Of a stretch of DNA of 64,000 nucleotides, positions 61,596 to 64,000 are shown piece by piece (position 1 is the first letter of the stretch; each line of letters opens with the position of its first letter). The position numbers and the translations under genes were made by a program. This DNA comes from Paraburkholderia lacunae (GTDB lineage Bacteria > Pseudomonadota > Gammaproteobacteria > Burkholderiales > Burkholderiaceae): the NCBI RefSeq assembly GCF_003353175.1, contig NZ_QHKS01000019.1, positions 92,169 to 156,168 of the forward strand. Reading direction: 5' to 3'. Below the pieces are notes generated by a model. That model was not told the origin of the DNA. It searched no databases and saw only the letters and a program-made list of their open reading frames with translations.

Positions 61596-62879
61596 TCAAT
61601 AAAAAATGTCTTTGATGCGGTAATACGTCCCCACGAGCGGCAGGAACCAGGGCTTGCCGGTGTGGCCTGGAATGGCCGGCCACTCGGACTCGCGCCACGG
61701 GTTGCGCTCCTCGTGGCCGTCCATCACGTCGGCCATCACCTGGCCCATGTGCGTCGACATCTGCGTGCCGTGGCCGCTGTAGCCCATCGAGAAATAGAGT
61801 CCGTCGTGCTGGCCGGCATGCGGCAGACGGTCGGCGGTCATGTCCACCAGACCGCCCCAGCAATAGTCGATGCGGGCGTTGGCCAGCATCGGGAACATCC
61901 CGGCGAGGCCTTGCTGCAGAATCCGTCCGCTCTTCGCGTCGGACGGCCGCTCGGACGCCGTGAAACGCGCCCGGCCGCCGAACAGCAAACGCGAATCGGG
62001 TGTCACGCGGAAGTAGTTGTGCATCAGCCGCGTGGTGGTGTACGCGCGCCGGTTCGGAAATACTTGCGCCAGCAGTTCCGGCGACAGCGGTTCGGTCACG
62101 ACGATGAACGAACCGACCGGTGCGAGACGCCGCCGGTACCAGCCGAACGGACCATGCCGCGACGGGCCGGTGGCGATCAGCACCTGCTTCGCGCGCACTT
62201 CGCCGCGCGCCGAGGTGACGCGATAGCCACCGCCGCCGCCGCCGTCCTTCACGATCGCGGAGACCGCGGCGTTCTCGTAAAGCTTCGCGCCGCGGCGCAC
62301 AGCGGCATCGGCGAGACCGACCGTAAACTTGCCCATGTGCATCTGCCCGCCATGCCGCTGCAGCAATCCGCCATGGAAGCTGTCCGACTGGATTTCACTG
62401 CGAATCCGCTCACGGCCGATCAGTTCGATATCCGTATCGACTTCACGCCGGATCAGCTCTGCCGTCTTCTCCAGATGCGCCAGGTGGTGCGGCTTCGACG
62501 CGAGCTTCAGCTTGCCGGTCGCGATGTAATTGCAGTCGATGTTTTCCTCGCGGATCAGACGTTCGACGGTGTCGACCGCATCCGCATACGCCCGATAACA
62601 GGCGCTCGCCCGTTCCACACCGAGTTGCGCGACCAGTGCGACGAAGTCCTGCGCGACGCCGGTATTGACCTGCCCGCCGTTGCGCCCGGACGCGCCGCCG
62701 CCGATGCGCCCGGCGTCGAGCACCGTCACCGAGGCGCCGCGCCGCCCGAGGGCCTGGGCCGCCGACAGTCCCGTGAAGCCGCCGCCGATCACGACCACAT
62801 CGGCCTGGCCGTCGACCGGACCTTCACACGCCGAGAGTAGCGGCGGCGCGGTATCGAGCCAATAGGAGTCGAGCTTCAT
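61596..62879 (-). CDS. FAD-dependent oxidoreductase (PuuB/OrdL-like)
   Basis: A 427-residue flavoprotein. N-terminal SYWLDTAPP, FAD motif VVVIGGGFTGLSAAQALGRR at about 28-47 and GGGASGRNGGQVNTG, where Gly-Arg-Asn-Gly-Gly is characteristic of gamma-glutamylputrescine oxidase-like enzymes. C-terminal GLYFSMGYSGHGTQMSTHMG contacts flavin. It would oxidise an amine to an aldehyde plus ammonia, matching the aldehyde dehydrogenase at the right edge. Second oxidase of the operon. Confidence 0.9.
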   Translation of the reverse strand: MKLDSYWLDTAPPLLSACEGPVDGQADVVVIGGGFTGLSAAQALGRRGASVTVLDAGRIGGGASGRNGGQVNTGVAQDFVALVAQLGVERASACYRAYADAVDTVERLIREENIDCNYIATGKLKLASKPHHLAHLEKTAELIRREVDTDIELIGRERIRSEIQSDSFHGGLLQRHGGQMHMGKFTVGLADAAVRRGAKLYENAAVSAIVKDGGGGGGYRVTSARGEVRAKQVLIATGPSRHGPFGWYRRRLAPVGSFIVVTEPLSPELLAQVFPNRRAYTTTRLMHNYFRVTPDSRLLFGGRARFTASERPSDAKSGRILQQGLAGMFPMLANARIDYCWGGLVDMTADRLPHAGQHDGLYFSMGYSGHGTQMSTHMGQVMADVMDGHEERNPWRESEWPAIPGHTGKPWFLPLVGTYYRIKDIFY

Positions 62880-62970
62880 CCGGTCGGTCCTTGGGTTGGG
62901 CAATGAGCGTGGCGGTGAATGGGCAAACTGCTTGTGCAAACGGCTTCCGGGCAACGCGCACAAACCGCGC

Positions 62971-63639
62971 TTACAGGCCGAGTTCCGACGCGAGATGCGG
63001 GATGTCGTTGACTTCGTAGTACTGGTAGTACGGGGTCGAAGGCTCGTGGCCGCGGTTGACGAATGCCTTGTGCTTGACTCCCATGTCATGCACGGTCATC
63101 AGGTCGTAGCGCAGGCTCGACGACACGTGCAGCACGTCTTCCGGATTGCAGTTCAGCTGGTCGAACATGTATTCGAAGCCCTGCATGCGCGGCTTGTACG
63201 ACTGCGCCTGCTCGGCCGTGAAGACCGCGTGAAACGGTGCGCCGAGCTTGTCGACGTTGCTCTGGATCTGGTCGTTCGACGCGTTCGACAGGATCACCAG
63301 CTTGTACTTCTTCGCGAGGCGCGACAGGCCTTCCGGCACGTCCGGATGCGGACCCCAGGTCGGCACCGCCGTGTAGATCTTCTCGGCTTCCACTTCATCG
63401 AACTCGACATTCATGCGCTTGCAGGCACGGCGCAACGCGTTGACCACTACGTCGCGATACGGCTTCCATGCGCCGAGCACCTCGTCGCGGCGATAGCCCG
63501 CATAGAACGCGACGAGCTTCTCGAGGTCTTCGCCATGCAGCACGTTGCCGAACATTTCACGGGTCATGTCGGCCATGCGGAATTTCGTGAGCGTGCCGTA
63601 GCAATCGAAGGTGATGTATTTCGGTTCGAATTCGATCAT
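62971..63639 (-). CDS. HAD-family hydrolase (type II haloacid dehalogenase-like)
   Basis: A 222-residue HAD hydrolase. Nucleophile motif YITFDCYGTLTKF (Asp12, with the Tyr typical of L-2-haloacid dehalogenases), motif II LVILSNASNDQ, motif III Lys in QSYKPRMQGF, motif IV LHVSSSLRYDLM. It sits 91 bases upstream of the PuuB-like gene in the same operon. The true substrate may be a phosphorylated or halogenated intermediate; not determinable from sequence. The second HAD gene at 50943-51653 is a more distant relative. Confidence 0.88.
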   Translation of the reverse strand: MIEFEPKYITFDCYGTLTKFRMADMTREMFGNVLHGEDLEKLVAFYAGYRRDEVLGAWKPYRDVVVNALRRACKRMNVEFDEVEAEKIYTAVPTWGPHPDVPEGLSRLAKKYKLVILSNASNDQIQSNVDKLGAPFHAVFTAEQAQSYKPRMQGFEYMFDQLNCNPEDVLHVSSSLRYDLMTVHDMGVKHKAFVNRGHEPSTPYYQYYEVNDIPHLASELGL

Positions 63640-63877
63640 GGTGTCGGTCCTTATCGTTGAGATGAACTCGCGGCGAGTTCAGTGGCGAAAACAGTAAAAG
63701 CTCATTCCTTTAAAAGATTTAATCAGCGCAAAAACATAGATGTTCCTGATTCGGGCGCCGCCGGTGACACAAAACATTCGTTTTGAGGCCGTCGCACAGC
63801 AGAGTCTGCGGCGGCCGGGCGGAAAGCCCGCCCGCGTTGGCGCGGCGGCCTGCCCAGGGTAATCGCCAGGGCAACCG
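63640..63877. other. Gap between HAD and aldehyde dehydrogenase genes
   Basis: 238 bases. AT-rich part at about 63680-63760 may hold a - strand promoter. Two small inverted repeats: CAAAAC-ATTC-GTTTTG (63770-63785) and GGGCGG-N5-CCGCCC (63817-63833), either of which could attenuate read-through from the dehydrogenase gene. Confidence 0.5.
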
Positions 63878-64000
63878 TCAGGGCCGCAGATCGATCAGCA
63901 CGCTCTTGAAGCGCAGATTCGCCTCATAGGCCTGGCGGCCGAGATCCTTGCCGATGCCCGAGCGCTTGTAGCCGCCGGTGGGGATCATGAAGTCGGAGGT
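63878..64000 (-). CDS. Aldehyde dehydrogenase, C-terminal end (partial)
   Basis: The last 40 codons of a gene entering from the right edge. It reads PTGGYKRSGIGKDLGRQAYE then ANLRFKSVLIDLRP and a stop. The G-G-x-K-x-S-G-I-G-x-D-L-G segment is the C-terminal signature of NAD(P)-dependent aldehyde dehydrogenases, most like the gamma-glutamyl-gamma-aminobutyraldehyde dehydrogenase (PuuC) group. It would oxidise the aldehyde made by the PuuB-like oxidase. Confidence 0.85.
   Translation of the reverse strand, partial: TSDFMIPTGGYKRSGIGKDLGRQAYEANLRFKSVLIDLRP

Overview
The window is a GC-rich chromosomal segment (coding frames ending mostly in G or C) whose gene content points to a betaproteobacterium of the Burkholderia/Paraburkholderia group. 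The indicators are a Burkholderia-type T6SS locus with divergent tssJKL and tssB-hcp-tssA halves, many LysR/TetR/AraC regulators and large amino-acid/amine catabolic operons. No rRNA, tRNA, CRISPR, insertion sequence or prophage was seen. It is an assembled-looking piece cut at both ends: a tagF-like gene is open at the left edge and an aldehyde dehydrogenase gene at the right edge.

Region 1 (1-15.9 kb) is most of a type VI secretion system: tagF-like (partial) and an OmpA/BON protein on +, a bidirectional terminator, then tssA, tssH/clpV, tssG, tssF, tssE, hcp, tssC, tssB and a TPR lipoprotein on -, and divergent tssJ, tssK, tssL on +. tssM presumably lies just left of the window; no vgrG or PAAR gene is present. 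Region 2 (15.9-20 kb) holds zwf, an ornithine-cyclodeaminase-family reductase, a frameshifted small gene, a C39-like cysteine-peptidase-fold protein and the amino-terminal remnant of an FAD oxidase. Region 3 (19.9-21.7 kb) is a hipBA toxin-antitoxin module preceded by six 17-bp operator-like sites repeated every 26 bp. Region 4 (22-25.3 kb) is an unusual signalling set: a BetR-type HTH fused in front of a receiver domain, facing a hybrid histidine kinase whose gene overlaps a secreted sulfite-oxidase-fold protein. Region 5 (25.6-34 kb) has a phosphoribosyltransferase-HAD fusion, a NERD-nuclease/SF1 helicase, a GST, a Zur-type regulator, a single-domain response regulator, an RraA-like protein and a TetR/MFS drug-efflux pair with face-to-face promoters.

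Region 6 (34-44 kb) is accessory: a zinc-ribbon membrane protein, an orphan TAXI binding protein and a proline-rich anchored protein, then LysR, a GlcG/HbpS-like protein, a second sulfite-oxidase-fold protein, RpiR, a histidine-rich periplasmic peptide, an acetyltransferase and a MerR regulator. Region 7 (44-48 kb) is a Baeyer-Villiger-type monooxygenase/SDR/diiron-like hydrolase operon behind a perfect dyad operator. Region 8 (48-52.8 kb) holds a glycolipid-binding-fold protein, a urea transporter, a class II aldolase, a tautomerase, and a HAD dehalogenase with a divergent LysR regulator.

Region 9 (52.7-64 kb, all on -) is one large catabolic operon: aldehyde dehydrogenase, HAD hydrolase, PuuB-like FAD oxidase, peptide/opine-type ABC transporter (binding protein, two permeases, fused double ATPase), a three-subunit HcnABC-like flavin dehydrogenase and an AraC regulator made only of the DNA-binding domain. 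From the first permease to the regulator every gene overlaps the next. The most striking features are the phased hipBA operator array, this coupled operon, the sulfite-oxidase-fold/hybrid-kinase set and the PRTase-HAD fusion. All functions are inferred from sequence reading; no database search was run.
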